64,000 nt of DNA from Halorientalis litorea (GCF_023028225.1 NZ_CP095482.1:1550001-1614000); one strand, 5' to 3'. Shown: positions 10,201 to 19,635, counted from the first letter of the stretch. Program-made: numbers and translations. Notes: generated by a model not told the origin, from the letters alone.

Positions 10201-10519
10201 GGGCGGCGTCGTCTACGTCGACGCCTCGCTCACCGAGGACATCGAGAGCGAGGGGTACGCCCGCGAGGTCATCCGCCGCGTCCAGGAGATGCGCAAGGAC
10301 CTCGACTTGGACCTCGACGCCACCATCCGCGTCGAGTACACCGTGGACGACGACCGGGTGGCTGACCTCGTGGCCGACCACGAGGCTCTCATCGCCGAGG
10401 AGGTTCGGGCCGAGGAGTTCGGTGCCGTCGAGGACGGACACCGCCGCGAGTGGGAGGTCGACGACCTGACGATGGACATCGCCATCGAACCGTCGAGCGC
10501 GCCCGAAGCGTCTGACTGA
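7277..10519 (+). CDS. ileS: Isoleucyl-tRNA synthetase
   Basis: Class Ia synthetase of 1080 aa charging tRNA-Ile. The HIGH motif is HMGT at residues 57-60 after GPPYTSGAA, and KMSKS is at 619-623. A long editing (CP1) domain lies between them. The C-terminal part contains the anticodon-binding helical domain and an acidic tail. ATG 7277 has a CATTTAG box around 7247-7253, about 27 nt upstream, consistent with a leaderless mRNA. The last 35 bp of the gene, including the stop, are duplicated 169 bp downstream, so the 3' end has been rearranged recently. Confidence 0.97.
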   Translation: MSRFEPVDDQYDPHDVEDGVFDYWDAVDAYEQTVDHRADGETYFFVDGPPYTSGAAHMGTTWNKTVKDAYIRYLRMQGYDVTDRPGYDMHGLPIETKVEERLGFENKKDIEEFGEQQFIEECKDFAEEQLAGLQEDFKSFGVWMDWDDPYKTVEPEYMEAAWWGFAQADDRGLVEQGKRSINQCPRCETAIANNEVEYHQVGKPSIYVKFPLAEREGSLVIWTTTPWTIVANTFVAVDAELEYVAVDAEKRADSSANRSGESVEDGETERLYVAADCIEDVLKAGRYEDYEEVERLDGEEMVGWEYDHPLAEQVPDHAQADDSLQVYTADYVEADRTGLVHSAPGHGEEDFARGQELGLEVFCPVGNDGVYTEAAGDYAGTFVRDANDEVIADLDSAGHLLASEEGHSVREGQCWRCDTDIVRLVTDQWFITVTDIKDELLDNIEDSEWYPQEARDNRFRDFVEDSPDWNVSRQRYWGIPIPIWTPEDWSGDMDEAIVVGTREELAELADQDIDPETVDLHKGTVDEVTVTRDGTTYTRVPDVFDVWLDSSVATWGTLDYPETEDAFEELWPADLIIEAHDQTRGWFWSQLGMGTAALGEVPYEQVVMHGHALDEDGRKMSKSLGNIVEPGEAIDRHGRDPMRLFLLSFTAQADDMKFSWDEMAEMQRRLNILWNVFRFPLPYMRMDGFDPEAVDLQDAETELVDEWVLSRLQDVEKRMTEHMENFEQDKALDELLGFVVEDVSRFYVQVVRERVWEEGDTDSKTAAYATLYRILEETVTLLAPFAPFAAEEIYGTLTGDAGYETVHMCDWPEADDFWHDPQLEAAVEVARAVEEAGSNARQQAERSLRWPVQRVVVAVDDEDTAAAVRSQRDLLEDRLNARDIELVGPGDRWGELRYSAEADMSVLGPEFGDDAGRVMNALNEASVADPTLDALEAAVAERLGEDVALTEEMVEFVTETPDGVTGVSFDLDGETGGVVYVDASLTEDIESEGYAREVIRRVQEMRKDLDLDLDATIRVEYTVDDDRVADLVADHEALIAEEVRAEEFGAVEDGHRREWEVDDLTMDIAIEPSSAPEASD
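10485..10519 (+). repeat. 35-bp direct repeat, copy 1 (ileS 3' end)
   Basis: The final 35 bp of ileS, including its TGA, recur without mismatch at 10654-10688. The spacer between the copies is 134 bp and consists mostly of dispersed repeat copy A. Confidence 0.95.
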
Positions 10520-10541
10520 GACGGCGCGCGCCGTGGTCGCG

Positions 10542-10647
10542 GCACAAGCACGGCACCCGGACGCGAGCCAGCGGCTCGCGTCCGGCCTTTTTCGCCCACG
10601 TTTTTGCGCGAGTGGTGCGCGGAGCGCGGCCGAGCGGAAAAAGGTGG
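10542..10647 (+). repeat. Dispersed hairpin repeat, copy A
   Basis: About 106 bp, similar to copies at 27784-27888 (same strand) and 34245-34350 (opposite strand). It contains a strong stem (CGGACGCGAGC facing GCTCGCGTCCG), a block with TTTTTC and GTTTTTG runs, a second short palindrome around GTGCGC/GCGCGG, and the end GGAAAAAGGTGG. T-runs occur on both strands, so it could stop transcription from either side. It lies between two copies of the ileS 3' end. Confidence 0.85.
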
Positions 10648-10653
10648 TTGCCG

Positions 10654-10688
10654 TCGAACCGTCGAGCGCGCCCGAAGCGTCTGACTGA
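10654..10688 (+). repeat. 35-bp direct repeat, copy 2 (duplicated ileS 3' end)
   Basis: Exact copy of 10485-10519, out of context here: no open frame leads into it. It sits 5 bp before the stop codon of the convergent membrane gene. Two neighbouring copies of one sequence flanking copy A look like an insertion or replication-slippage scar. Confidence 0.95.
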
Positions 10689-10693
10689 CTCCC

Positions 10694-11110
10694 TCAGTCG
10701 CTTCCGAACCCGAGGTCCGGTAGCGAGAGCGGCGCGCGCCGGTAGACGACGTAGTAGGCCACCGGGTAGCCGAGGACCACGGCTGCCGGGCGCAGTGCCG
10801 CCTGCGTCACGCCCCCCGAGTCGAGGAGGGAGAGGAAGAGACCGAACACTAGCGCGACCACGATTTGCGTCGCCGCGACGACGAGGACGAAATCCACGAG
10901 GCGGTCCGCCGAGTACCCTCGCGTCCGGAAGCCACGCGTCGCCGTCGCCGCGAGCGCGAGGGTGCCGCCGCCGATGACGGCGAAGACGAGCGGCGTGGGC
11001 GACGCCACCGCGAGCGCGAACACGACCGCTGGTTGCCCGACCAGCAGACAGAACAGAACGAACGTGACGGGCGCGTCGCCGCTGTCAGCGCGCTCGGGTT
11101 CGGCGGCCAT
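10694..11110 (-). CDS. Four-helix membrane protein, unknown
   Basis: 138 aa with four predicted membrane segments (about residues 13-33, 39-57, 72-95 and 103-123). The cytosolic head is short and acidic and the tail reads RRAPLSLPDLGFGSD. There are no catalytic motifs. ATG 11110 is the first start in the frame. It is convergent with ileS across the duplicated repeat region. A haloarchaeal conserved protein is likely, but I do not recognise the family. Confidence 0.7.
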   Translation of the reverse strand: MAAEPERADSGDAPVTFVLFCLLVGQPAVVFALAVASPTPLVFAVIGGGTLALAATATRGFRTRGYSADRLVDFVLVVAATQIVVALVFGLFLSLLDSGGVTQAALRPAAVVLGYPVAYYVVYRRAPLSLPDLGFGSD

Positions 11111-11168
11111 GCCGTGTCACTCGGTGCCAAACGAACTTATACCCCGGGCCGACACCCGTAGGGGCCGG

Positions 11169-12017
11169 TCAGAGTGCCTCGGCGAGGGCGGCCGCGACGC
11201 TCACGGCACTCGTCGGTCGCTCGATGGTGTCGGTGCCGTAGATGGCTTCGACACCGGCCCGGGCCAGTTTCGTGTGGGCGTTGGCCGCGAGCAGGGGGTG
11301 GACGCAGGTGACGTACGTCCGGGCGGCCCCCTGCTCGGCGAGGACGCCGACGGCCTCGGACATCGTCGACCCCGTGGCCACGATGTCGTCGGCGACGACC
11401 ACGTCCCGGCCGTCCACGTCGACCTCGCGGGGTTCGAGTTCGACCTCCGACCCGGAGAGCCGGGTCTTCTCGAAGTAATCGGTCTCGCCGCGGCCGTAGG
11501 CGTCCCGGATGCGGTCCGCGATGCCGATTGCCCCCTCGTCGGGGGAGACGAAGACGGGTTCGGTCAGGTCTTCGGGGAGCGGCTCGGCCAACTGCCCCGC
11601 GGCTGGGACTGCCTCGGCCGGAACGTCGAAGAAGTCACAGACGGCCGCCTCGTGTGGTTCGACGGTCAACACGCGGTCGGTCCCGGTGCTGATTGCGCGG
11701 GCCATCGCCCGCGCGGAGACGGGTTCGCCCGCCCCGAACGCCTCGTCCTGCCGGGCGTAGCCCATGTACGGGAGGACAGTTACCACCTCGTCGACGCCGG
11801 ACTCGCGCACGGCGTCCTGCAGCTGGAGCAGTTCGACGTGTGCGTCGCTGGAGACGGTCGAGGCGACGACGACGGCGCGGTCGGTGTCGAGGTCCGGGAC
11901 CCGGACCATCTGCTCGCCGTCGGGAAACCGCTCGAACTCGACGGGGGCCAGTGCTCGCCCTGTCTCGTCGGCGAGGGTCGCCGCGAGCGACTGCGACGCC
12001 GACCCGCTGACTATCAT
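11169..12017 (-). CDS. prs: Ribose-phosphate diphosphokinase (PRPP synthetase)
   Basis: Makes 5-phosphoribosyl 1-pyrophosphate from ribose 5-phosphate and ATP for nucleotide, His and Trp synthesis. The 282-aa protein has the catalytic flexible-loop region around RQDEAFGAGEPVSAR and the PRPP-binding loop DDIVATGSTM. The N-terminal pattern FPDGEQ is typical. Length fits the short archaeal class. ATG 12017 lies 26 nt below a CTTTAACC box at 12038-12047, so the transcript is leaderless. The longer upstream in-frame stretch belongs to antisense of the next gene and is rejected. The beta-propeller gene upstream reads the same way. Confidence 0.95.
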   Translation of the reverse strand: MIVSGSASQSLAATLADETGRALAPVEFERFPDGEQMVRVPDLDTDRAVVVASTVSSDAHVELLQLQDAVRESGVDEVVTVLPYMGYARQDEAFGAGEPVSARAMARAISTGTDRVLTVEPHEAAVCDFFDVPAEAVPAAGQLAEPLPEDLTEPVFVSPDEGAIGIADRIRDAYGRGETDYFEKTRLSGSEVELEPREVDVDGRDVVVADDIVATGSTMSEAVGVLAEQGAARTYVTCVHPLLAANAHTKLARAGVEAIYGTDTIERPTSAVSVAAALAEAL

Positions 12018-12049
12018 ACCTGAGCCGTCACCGTCGTGGTTAAAGCCCT

Positions 12050-12853
12050 TTACGAACCGCCCGCTCGGGGCGCGATTTCGACGGCCCGCACGTCCCGCAG
12101 GCCGAGTGCCCGGTCCCGGAACCCGTCGCCGGCGTCGACCAAGACGACGCCCTCGGCGGTCACGGCGTAGGTCCCCGCGCCGTGTGTCACGTCGGTGACG
12201 CGCCCGTCGACCGGAAGCGACCGCTCGACCCACGTCTCGCCGTCCCGTTCGTAGAGCGCGTCGGCCGTCGCGGCGTGGGCCGGGTCCCCCTCGGCCGACC
12301 CGCTGGCGACCACGCTGAAGGCTCCATCGAGTGCCGCGGCCCACCCGGGGCCGAGGTAGTAGAGACCGTCACCGGTCGCCGCCAGCGGTTGGCTCGCGCC
12401 AGTCACGTCCCGTACGTCCGAGAGGCCGACGTGCGTGAGGTCGTCGTCCGCGCGGTAGACGCCGCCCTTGCCCGCCACGAGGCGGCCGTCGATAGCCCGC
12501 ACGTCCGTGACGGTCCCGAGGTCGGTCCACGCCTCGCCCGTGCGGGCGGCGACGCGGCCGTCCGGTCCCGCCGCGAGCAGGCGGTCCCCGTCGAAGCCCA
12601 CGGCCACCGCCGGGCCGAAGGCCGTCCCGGTGTACCCGCCCTCGGCACTCACCAGTACGTCCTCGTCCGTGGCGACGGCGAGGCGGTCCGGTCCGGCCGC
12701 CACGTCGCGGGCGGTACAGCGGTGGTCGAGCGTGAACTCGCCCACGATGTCGTCGGAGACGCTCACGACGGCCACGCCCATCTCCGCGGCGACGTACAGT
12801 TCCGTCCGGCCCGCCTTCTCGCCGTAGACGCGCTTCTCGTCGAGGGTGCTCAT
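12050..12853 (-). CDS. Beta-propeller protein (HVO_0234-like)
   Basis: 267 aa, soluble and strongly acidic. Repeating blades of 35-45 residues with patterns such as DRLAVATDEDVLVS, GRLVAGKGGVYRADD and GTYAVTAEGVVLVD indicate a small beta-propeller. From memory, similar proteins are found next to prs in other haloarchaea and carry the name HVO_0234 family. No active-site motif is visible, so a scaffold role is possible. ATG 12853 has a GGTTTTCTACC box about 28 nt upstream. Confidence 0.78.
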   Translation of the reverse strand: MSTLDEKRVYGEKAGRTELYVAAEMGVAVVSVSDDIVGEFTLDHRCTARDVAAGPDRLAVATDEDVLVSAEGGYTGTAFGPAVAVGFDGDRLLAAGPDGRVAARTGEAWTDLGTVTDVRAIDGRLVAGKGGVYRADDDLTHVGLSDVRDVTGASQPLAATGDGLYYLGPGWAAALDGAFSVVASGSAEGDPAHAATADALYERDGETWVERSLPVDGRVTDVTHGAGTYAVTAEGVVLVDAGDGFRDRALGLRDVRAVEIAPRAGGS

Positions 12854-12953
12854 ACCGGCAGTTGTCCGGCCGGGTAGAAAACCTCCCCGTCGTCACTCAG
12901 TCGCTGTTTGACCCTTCGGGGGATTGATGTGTGTCAGCCGTCCACACGTCGGC

Positions 12954-13907
12954 ATGGCAACCGACCACCCGTGGCGTCGTGTCGCTCTCGCCCTCGTACT
13001 CGTCGCGCTCGTGGCACTCGCCGGGTGCAACGCACAACTCGGCAGTTCACAGGGCGGCGGCGGAGACTCCGGCGGGGCCCCCGACGTCGGTGCCGGCGGC
13101 GGTGGCGGCGTCGGCAGTTACTACGGCGACGACGGCGAGCGAATCGTCGTCCGCGAGGCGGACATGTCGCTCCGCGTCGAGAACTTCTCGCGGTCGTTCC
13201 GGTCGCTCCGTGCCGTCGCCGACCGGTACGGCGGCTACCTCGGTGACCGCCGCCAGCGAAGCGAGGGCGAGTGGGACACCGGGATGGTGACCGTCCGGGT
13301 GCCCGCGGAGAACTTCTCGGCGGCGCGGGACGCCGTCGCCGACCTCGGCCGGGTCGAGGACGAGAGCGTCCGCGCGCTCGATTTCACTGGCCAGTACCGC
13401 GACAGACAGGAGCGGATTCGACAGCTAGAGCGCGACCAGCGGGAACTGGAGCGCGTCCTCAACCGCACCGAGAACGCCTCGGCGGCCGCGGACCTCCGCG
13501 ACGAACTGCAGGAGGTCCGGAACGAGTTGCGCGAGTTGCGGAGCCAGCAGTCCCAACTCCGCCAGCGGCAGGCTCTCAGCACCATCCGGGTCGACATGCA
13601 CGAACCCGAGAGCCGGAGGCCGCCCCAGACCTTCGAGACGGCCTTCGGCTTCGCCGACGCCTTCGCCAGCGCGTTCAACGGCGGGCTGACGGCCGTGAAG
13701 TACGTCATCGTCTTCTTCGGCTACGCCATCCCCGTCGGGTTCGCCGCGCTCCTGTTCGGCACCTTCGGCTTCGGCCTCTGGAGCATCTGGCTCCGTCTCC
13801 GTGACCGGTTGCAGACACTGTTCGGACCGAGTGACCGCCCGCCCGCGCCGACTTCCGACGCGACGGGCGAGGACGACGGTGGGGGTGACGGCGACGACGA
13901 GGACTAG
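12954..13907 (+). CDS. DUF4349 lipoprotein
   Basis: 317 aa. A signal peptide with lipobox LVALAGC (Cys about residue 24) implies lipid anchoring on the outer face of the membrane. A Gly/Ser linker and the DUF4349 domain follow: [17 protein letters not shown], then a conserved [10 protein letters not shown] strand, then a long coiled coil (about residues 150-215) rich in Arg, Glu and Gln. A transmembrane segment near residues 245-275 and a charged acidic tail end the protein. Function is unknown in all domains of life. ATG 12954 is chosen because it gives a normal signal peptide. The stop overlaps the stop of hemL in a shared CTAG. Confidence 0.88.
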   Translation: MATDHPWRRVALALVLVALVALAGCNAQLGSSQGGGGDSGGAPDVGAGGGGGVGSYYGDDGERIVVREADMSLRVENFSRSFRSLRAVADRYGGYLGDRRQRSEGEWDTGMVTVRVPAENFSAARDAVADLGRVEDESVRALDFTGQYRDRQERIRQLERDQRELERVLNRTENASAAADLRDELQEVRNELRELRSQQSQLRQRQALSTIRVDMHEPESRRPPQTFETAFGFADAFASAFNGGLTAVKYVIVFFGYAIPVGFAALLFGTFGFGLWSIWLRLRDRLQTLFGPSDRPPAPTSDATGEDDGGGDGDDED

Positions 13908-15244
13908 AGCGCGTTCTTGTACGCTTCCAGCGTCTCGTCCACGTCGTCTTCGGTGTGGGCATAGGTGACGAACTGGGACTCGTACTGGTTCTGCGAGAGG
14001 AACACGCCCTGCTCGCGCATCTTCGGCCAGAAGACGCGCCGCCAGCGGTCCGTCTCGCCGCGTGCCACGTCCGCGGCCGTCTTCGGACACGTATCGAACC
14101 GCGAGCAGGACTCGCGCTGGGCACACCCGCCCGCACAGTGGGCGTCGTAACTCTCGGGACCGTGGCGGCTGAAGACGAGTTTGAACATCCCGTCGGTGCC
14201 GGTGACGGTGTACTCCGGGGCGTGGTCGGCCACGATGTCCTGCAGGCCCGTCCGCAACCGCTCGCCGAGGCCGTGGATGTGGTCGTACACGTCGTTCTCG
14301 GCGGCGTAGCGGAGCGATTCGAGGCCTGCGGCCATCGTGACCGGGTGGCCCGAGAACGTCCCGGCTTGGAACACCTCGCCCGAGGGCGTGAACTCCTCGA
14401 TGATTTCGGCGGAGCCACCGATGGCACCGACGGGGAAGCCGCCGCCGATGAGTTTGCCGAAGGTGGTCAGGTCGGGGTCGATGCCGAACTTCCCTTGGGC
14501 ACACTGGAGGCCGCCGACGCGGAAGCCAGTGATGACCTCGTCGAAAATCAGGAGCGCGCCGTGGTCCTCGGTCAGGTCCCGAAGCGTCTCGTGGTAGCCG
14601 TCGACGGGCCGGACGATGCCGTAGTTCGCGAGGATGGGTTCGACCATGACGGCCGCGATGTCCTCGCCGTGGTCCTCGAAGACACGGTGGGCGGCCTCCC
14701 GGTCGTTGAACGGCACCGCGAGCGTGTGCTCGGCGAAGGAGTCGGGGATGCCCGGACTGGAGGGGCTGGTGTCGTCGTACTCGCCCTCCACGAGCGTCGA
14801 CTCTTGGGCACCGTGGTAGCCCCCCTGCATCACGACAATCTTGTCACGGCCCGTGTGCGCGCGGGCGAGACGGCAGGCCGACACCGTCGCCTCCGTCCCG
14901 CTGTTGACGAATCGGAGCATCTCGACGCTGGGGACGTGGCGGGCGACGAACTCGGCGTGTTCGACTTCGATTTCGGTCGGCATCCCGTACATCGGGCCTT
15001 CGCTGGCGTGGGACTGGACGGCCGCCTGCACGGGGTCGGGTTGGTCGTGGCCGTACAGGAGCGGCCCCAAGCCCATCACCCAGTCGATGTAGCGGTCGCC
15101 GTCGGCGTCTATCACGTGGCCGCCGTCGCCACGCTCGATGAACGGCGGGTACGGTTCGATGGCGGCCCGCACCGCCGAGTTGACGCCGCCGGGGAGCACG
15201 GACAGTGCCCGGTCGTACAAATCCCGCGACTGCTCGTCGGTCAT
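13904..15244 (-). CDS. hemL: Glutamate-1-semialdehyde 2,1-aminomutase
   Basis: PLP enzyme that forms 5-aminolevulinate in the C5 route to heme, siroheme and cobamides. The 446-aa protein has the PLP lysine K264 in [13 protein letters not shown] and the DEVITGFR motif. A Cys-containing insertion, [18 protein letters not shown] (about residues 360-385), is placed where bacterial enzymes have a plain loop. ATG 15244 has an ATTTTAG box at 15267-15273, 26 nt upstream. It is convergent with the DUF4349 gene, sharing four bases at the stops, and divergent from the nitrate operon. Confidence 0.95.
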   Translation of the reverse strand: MTDEQSRDLYDRALSVLPGGVNSAVRAAIEPYPPFIERGDGGHVIDADGDRYIDWVMGLGPLLYGHDQPDPVQAAVQSHASEGPMYGMPTEIEVEHAEFVARHVPSVEMLRFVNSGTEATVSACRLARAHTGRDKIVVMQGGYHGAQESTLVEGEYDDTSPSSPGIPDSFAEHTLAVPFNDREAAHRVFEDHGEDIAAVMVEPILANYGIVRPVDGYHETLRDLTEDHGALLIFDEVITGFRVGGLQCAQGKFGIDPDLTTFGKLIGGGFPVGAIGGSAEIIEEFTPSGEVFQAGTFSGHPVTMAAGLESLRYAAENDVYDHIHGLGERLRTGLQDIVADHAPEYTVTGTDGMFKLVFSRHGPESYDAHCAGGCAQRESCSRFDTCPKTAADVARGETDRWRRVFWPKMREQGVFLSQNQYESQFVTYAHTEDDVDETLEAYKNAL

Positions 15245-15495
15245 GCGCCAGTCTTCGGACGCGCCGCTAAAATGGTTGACCCACTCCGCTCACGGCTGCC
15301 GGGCCGCTGGCGTCGCTCAGAACTGCCCGGACGTGCAACTCTTCGCGGAACAAATCGACGCTTTACGTCCTTAAGGCGATTGCATCCCATTGTAAACTGC
15401 CCGTCCGTCAACGCTCCCGCCAGCTTAGTTTGGGTATTAAAAGATTATTGTTGTATCTACATAGTGTGTATAATTAGTCGATGAATAGATTGGTG
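15245..15495. promoter_or_regulatory. Divergent control region between hemL and the nitrate operon
   Basis: The hemL side has an ATTTTAG box at leaderless distance. The right half (15425-15490) is strikingly AT-rich for this genome and includes GTATTAAAAG and TATAATTA (15469-15476). The latter is the best candidate promoter for the nas operon, although it lies 78 nt above nasA. No coding pattern is seen on either strand in 15260-15480. A nitrogen-responsive operator could lie here, but I find no clear palindrome. Confidence 0.5.
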
Positions 15496-15561
15496 ATGCG
15501 ACACCGATACGGCGCAGAACTATCCGACCGTCACATGCCGTCCGTCTCCGAACATGAGTGA
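15496..15561 (+). CDS. Possible 21-codon leader ORF overlapping nasA start
   Basis: ATG 15496 lies about 26 nt below the TATAATTA box, exactly where transcription should begin. The frame runs 21 codons (Arg/His-rich: RHRYGAELSDRH is a part) and ends in TGA at 15559-15561, eight bases inside nasA. An in-frame ATG at 15481 would extend it by five codons. No Shine-Dalgarno precedes nasA. The architecture resembles the mini-ORFs before amt, pdhA and pdhB, but codon usage is not coding-like, so this could be an untranslated leader. Confidence 0.3.
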   Translation: MRHRYGAELSDRHMPSVSEHE

Positions 15562-17668
15562 CTGGATACCGACGACGTGTGCGCGCTGTGCGGTCGGGTG
15601 TGGTCACATGCAGATGGGCGTCGACGAGGGATACGGCATCGACACCGTCCGCGGTGACGGGTCCCATCCCGTCAACCACGGGTTGGCGTGTCAGCGCGGC
15701 GTCACCGAGACGGCAGACCCCGACGGAGAGTGGTTGCGCCGGCCACTCGTCAGGGAGAACGGCAAACTCGTCGAGACGACGTGGGACGACGCACTCGACC
15801 TCGTCGCGGACCGAATGGGGGCGTCGATAGCGCGGGATCCGCACAGCGTCGCGGTGTTGGGGAGCGGGCAACAGACCAACGAGGCCGCCTACGCCCTCGG
15901 CAAGTTCGCCCGCGGTGGCATCGGGACCAGACACTACGACGCCAACACCACGCTCTGTATGGCGAGCGCGGTGGCGGCGTACTACCAGTCGTTCGGCAGC
16001 GACGCCCCGCCGTGTACGTACGACGATATCCCGGAGGCCCAGAGCCACATCATCTGGGGGGCGAACCCGGCGGCCGCGCACCCCGTCATGTTCCAGTGGA
16101 TTCAGCGGAGCGCGATGGACGACGACAGTCGCCTCATCGTCGTCGACCCGGTTCGCACCGAGACGGCGAAGGCCGCACACCGCCACGTGCAGGTCGCCCC
16201 CGGCGGTGACCTCGCGCTGGCCCGCGCGGTGTTGGCCCGCGTCATCGGCACCGACGCGTTCGACCGCGGGTTCGTCCACCGGGCGACCGAGGGGTTCGAC
16301 GACCTCGTGGCCGACCTGCCCCCGACGGACGAGGCGGCCGAACAGGCCGGTGTCTCGCCGACGACCGTCGAGTACCTCGCGGACGCGATGAGTTTCCAGA
16401 CGCTGATTTACTGGGGGATGGGTATCAACCAGAGCGTCCGCGGGACGGCGACGTCCCGAGCACTCATCGACTGCTGTCTCGCCACCGGGAACCTGCGACC
16501 GGGCAGCGGACCGTTCTCGCTGACCGGACAGGCGAACTCGATGGGGACACGCGTCTGTTCCTCGAAAGGGACGTGGCCCGGACACCGACCGTTCGACGAC
16601 CCGGACGCCCGTGCCACCGTCGCCGAGGCGTGGGGTGTACCCCGCGACCGCCTCCCGGACGACCCCGGCCCGGGACCCGTCGGCATCGTCGACAGCATCG
16701 GCCAGGAGGTGGAGACGGTCTACACGGTGGCGACGAACCCCGCCGTCGGCCTGCCCGACGCGTCGGCCGCCGCCGAGAACCTGGCCGACGCGTTCCTCGT
16801 CACGCAGGACGTGTTCCACACCGAGACGACCGACCTCGCCGACGTGGTGCTCCCGGCCATCACGTGGGGCGAGACGGACGGGACGCTGATGAACATGGAG
16901 CGGACCGTCTCGCGGGTCCACGCGGCGACGGACACGCCCGACGGGGTGCGGAGCGACCTCGACATAATCGCCGGCCTCGCGTCGCGGTTGTACCCCGACC
17001 TGCTCCCGGACCCGCCGGTCGACCCGGCCGAGGTATTCGCGGAGTTCGCGTCGCTGACCGCCGGGACGCCCGCCGACTGCTCGGGCATCTCCTACGACAG
17101 ACTCGACGCGGAACAGGCCGTCCGCTGGCCCGCACCCGACGCCGAGAGCTCGACCGCGTACCGCTACCACGACCACGACGGGGACGACGAGTCGTGGTCG
17201 TTCGAGACGCCCTCGGGCAGCGCGCAGTTCTCGACGGTCGACACCGACGCGACGGACCTGCCGGAACTGACCGACGACGACTACCCGCTGACGCTGACGA
17301 CGGCCCGCGAGGCCGACGAGTACAACACCGGCATCCGAACCCGGTCGGTGGACGACCCCGGCGACGTAACCGCACGCGTCGACCCCGCGACAGTCGAGGC
17401 TCACCTCGACGGTACCACCGACACAGTGCGCATCGAATCACGGCGCGGCGTCGTTCCGGCCCGCGTCGAACCCGACCCGACCATCCCCGAGGGGATGGTC
17501 TGGCTCCCGATTCACCATCCGATGACCAACGACCTCACCGTTCCCGCGACCGACCCACAATCGGACGAACCGAACTACAAACAGTGCGCCGTCCGCCTGC
17601 AGACGGACACGACGGGTGTCACCCACGACGAGGAATCCGCCGACGCCCGTGAGGAGGTGGACGCATGA
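15554..17668 (+). CDS. nasA: Assimilatory nitrate reductase catalytic subunit
   Basis: Mo-bis-MGD oxidoreductase of 704 aa that reduces nitrate to nitrite in the cytoplasm. The N-terminal cluster C9-x2-C12-x3-C16-x29-C46 binds a 4Fe-4S centre. The body carries the usual molybdopterin domains ([20 protein letters not shown]) and a C-terminal dinucleotide-binding barrel ending near [10 protein letters not shown]. It has no Tat signal and no extra electron-transfer domains, as expected for the ferredoxin-dependent haloarchaeal assimilatory type. Its stop overlaps the next gene as ATGA, so the two are translated together. Known gene order in Haloferax mediterranei is nasA-nasB-nasC then nasD, the same as here. 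Confidence 0.94.
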   Translation: MSDWIPTTCARCAVGCGHMQMGVDEGYGIDTVRGDGSHPVNHGLACQRGVTETADPDGEWLRRPLVRENGKLVETTWDDALDLVADRMGASIARDPHSVAVLGSGQQTNEAAYALGKFARGGIGTRHYDANTTLCMASAVAAYYQSFGSDAPPCTYDDIPEAQSHIIWGANPAAAHPVMFQWIQRSAMDDDSRLIVVDPVRTETAKAAHRHVQVAPGGDLALARAVLARVIGTDAFDRGFVHRATEGFDDLVADLPPTDEAAEQAGVSPTTVEYLADAMSFQTLIYWGMGINQSVRGTATSRALIDCCLATGNLRPGSGPFSLTGQANSMGTRVCSSKGTWPGHRPFDDPDARATVAEAWGVPRDRLPDDPGPGPVGIVDSIGQEVETVYTVATNPAVGLPDASAAAENLADAFLVTQDVFHTETTDLADVVLPAITWGETDGTLMNMERTVSRVHAATDTPDGVRSDLDIIAGLASRLYPDLLPDPPVDPAEVFAEFASLTAGTPADCSGISYDRLDAEQAVRWPAPDAESSTAYRYHDHDGDDESWSFETPSGSAQFSTVDTDATDLPELTDDDYPLTLTTAREADEYNTGIRTRSVDDPGDVTARVDPATVEAHLDGTTDTVRIESRRGVVPARVEPDPTIPEGMVWLPIHHPMTNDLTVPATDPQSDEPNYKQCAVRLQTDTTGVTHDEESADAREEVDA

Positions 17669-18975
17669 AGATGACCAAGTACCGGACGCTGGTGCTCGCC
17701 ACTATCGGATTCAACTTCTCGTTTCTCATCTGGTTCTCGTTCGCCCCGTTCACGGGACCGATGGCCGAGGAGTTCGGCCTCTCGCTGGCCGAAATCGGCG
17801 TCCTCGCCAGTGCGGCTATCTGGCTCGCGCCGTTCGGTCGCATCCTGACCGGGTGGCTCTCGGACCGCTGGGGCGCGCCGACGGTGTTCGCCATCGTGCT
17901 GGCCTACGTCGGCGTGTTCTCGATGGCGTCGGCGTTCGCCCAGTCCTACACCGTGTTCTTCGTCGAACGCCTCATCGTCGCCACGGCGGGCATCACCTTC
18001 GTCATCGGTATCCAACACGTCTCCGAGTGGTTCGAGGAGGACGAACTCGGGCTGGCGGAGGGCATCTACGCCGGCATCGGGAACGCCGGGGCCGCCGGGG
18101 GCGCGCTCATCCTCCCCCGCGTGTTCGGAACCGGGTGGAGCGGGCCGCTGTTCTCGACGAACTGGCGGGCCGCCTTCTTCTACACCGGCATCGTCTCCAT
18201 CCTGCTCGCCGTCGTCTACTACACGGTCGGCGAGGCCGCAAAGAGCGACAAAAAGCGGCAGGCGACCAAGCAGACGGCGACGCTCAAAGACTGGATTCAC
18301 ACCGCGACGCGGTACGGGACGGTCGTGCTGGCACTCGCGTACGTGATGAGCTTCGGCCTCGAACTGTCGATGAACGGCTGGCTGGCGACCTACTACCGCG
18401 AGGGGTTCAACACCCAGAACCTCGTGCTTGCGAGTACGTTCGCGGCCACGTTCTCCGTCGCCGCGGGCCTGCTCCGCCCCATCGGTGGGTACGTCAGCGA
18501 CCTGCTCGCACGCAAAGAAAAGAACATTCTGCCCATCTTCACCGGCCGCTACCGCGAGCAGTGGACGTTCGTCTCGCTGTCGTTCATCGCCGTCGCCATG
18601 GTCGGGATGACGCTGGCTGGACTGTCCGGACAAGTCTTGCTCGCCGTCGGTGCCGGGTTCGTCGTCGGCATGGGCTGTGCGTTCGCGGAGGGTGCCATCT
18701 TCGCGCAGGTACCGGCGATGTTCCCGGACAGTTCCGGGGCCGTCGCGGGCGTCGTCGGCGGCGTCGGTACGGTCGGTGGCATCGTCTACCCCTTGGTGTA
18801 TTCCGCACCGTTCCTGCCGAACCTCCACACCGGCTACTCCGTCGTGGCGGTGTCGATGGTGCCCATCATCCTGCTGACCGCGTGGGTGTTCCAGCCCCGC
18901 ATCGCGGAGAAAGCGACCAGTCACGGCTTCCTCGGTGCCGACACCGAACCGGGTGCCGTCTCCGCCGACGACTGA
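17665..18975 (+). CDS. nasB: Nitrate/nitrite transporter (MFS, NarK/NasB type)
   Basis: Major facilitator transporter of 436 aa with 12 hydrophobic segments. The loop-2 motif [13 protein letters not shown] is present, and the nitrate-porter signature [17 protein letters not shown] near residue 132 identifies the nitrate/nitrite porter family. A cytosolic Lys-rich loop (about 190-205) divides the halves. The start codon overlaps the nasA stop (ATGA), which argues for coupled expression with the reductase. The likely substrate is nitrate import; nitrite export cannot be excluded. Confidence 0.93.
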   Translation: MKMTKYRTLVLATIGFNFSFLIWFSFAPFTGPMAEEFGLSLAEIGVLASAAIWLAPFGRILTGWLSDRWGAPTVFAIVLAYVGVFSMASAFAQSYTVFFVERLIVATAGITFVIGIQHVSEWFEEDELGLAEGIYAGIGNAGAAGGALILPRVFGTGWSGPLFSTNWRAAFFYTGIVSILLAVVYYTVGEAAKSDKKRQATKQTATLKDWIHTATRYGTVVLALAYVMSFGLELSMNGWLATYYREGFNTQNLVLASTFAATFSVAAGLLRPIGGYVSDLLARKEKNILPIFTGRYREQWTFVSLSFIAVAMVGMTLAGLSGQVLLAVGAGFVVGMGCAFAEGAIFAQVPAMFPDSSGAVAGVVGGVGTVGGIVYPLVYSAPFLPNLHTGYSVVAVSMVPIILLTAWVFQPRIAEKATSHGFLGADTEPGAVSADD

Positions 18976-18976
18976 T

Positions 18977-19633
18977 ATGCACGGCCCACGACACTCCGCG
19001 CTCGTCCTCGCGGGCGGACGGTCCCGTCGCTTCGGGGACCGGGACAAGGCGTTCGTGCCGGTCGAGGGGACGCCGATGGTCCGCCGCGTCGCCGACCGAC
19101 TCGCCCCCGCTACCGACGAACTCGTGGTGAACTGTCGGGACGACCAGGCGGCCGACGTTCGGGCGGCCCTCGCGGACGCACCACGGAACCCACGGTTGGC
19201 CGTCGACCCCGTGTCCGACCGCGGGCCGCTCTACGGGCTTCGGACCGGCCTCCGCGTCGCCGCCGGTCGCTACGCCGTGGTCGTCGCCTGCGACATGCCG
19301 TTCGTCGCCCCGGCCCTCCTGGCACACCTGTGTGAACGGGTACAGGACGCGGGCGTAACGGCCGCCGTTCCCGAGTTCGACGGGCGACGGCAACCGCTCT
19401 GTGCCGTCTACCGCGTCGACCCGGCACGCGAGGCCTGCGAGACGGCGATAGAGCGCGGCGACCGCCGGTTGACGAAGCTCCTCGACATCCTCGACGCGGC
19501 CGTCGTCGGCGAACCGACGGTCCGGGACTACGCCGACGCACGCGCGCTTGCGAACGTCAATACGCCCGGCACTCTCGACAGACTGACGCCGGACGACGGC
19601 GTTCCGGAGGACGCACCCGACGCCACGCCGTAG
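18977..19633 (+). CDS. mobA: Molybdenum cofactor guanylyltransferase
   Basis: Transfers GMP to molybdopterin to make the guanine dinucleotide cofactor that NasA needs. The 218-aa protein has the nucleotidyltransferase signature LVLAGGRSRRFGDRDKAF at the N-terminus, DRGPLYGL, and the metal-binding ACDMPFV. It begins one base after the nasB stop and is surely the third cistron of the nitrate operon (nasC in Haloferax mediterranei). An earlier in-frame Met lies inside nasB and is rejected. The C-terminal NTPGTLDRL motif (about residue 195) is also conserved in the family. Confidence 0.92.
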   Translation: MHGPRHSALVLAGGRSRRFGDRDKAFVPVEGTPMVRRVADRLAPATDELVVNCRDDQAADVRAALADAPRNPRLAVDPVSDRGPLYGLRTGLRVAAGRYAVVVACDMPFVAPALLAHLCERVQDAGVTAAVPEFDGRRQPLCAVYRVDPAREACETAIERGDRRLTKLLDILDAAVVGEPTVRDYADARALANVNTPGTLDRLTPDDGVPEDAPDATP

Positions 19634-19635
19634 TC

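Noticed and set aside
8672-10441. 589-codon frame antisense to ileS
   Set aside because: A mirror of ileS codons; no motif and no promoter at its start.
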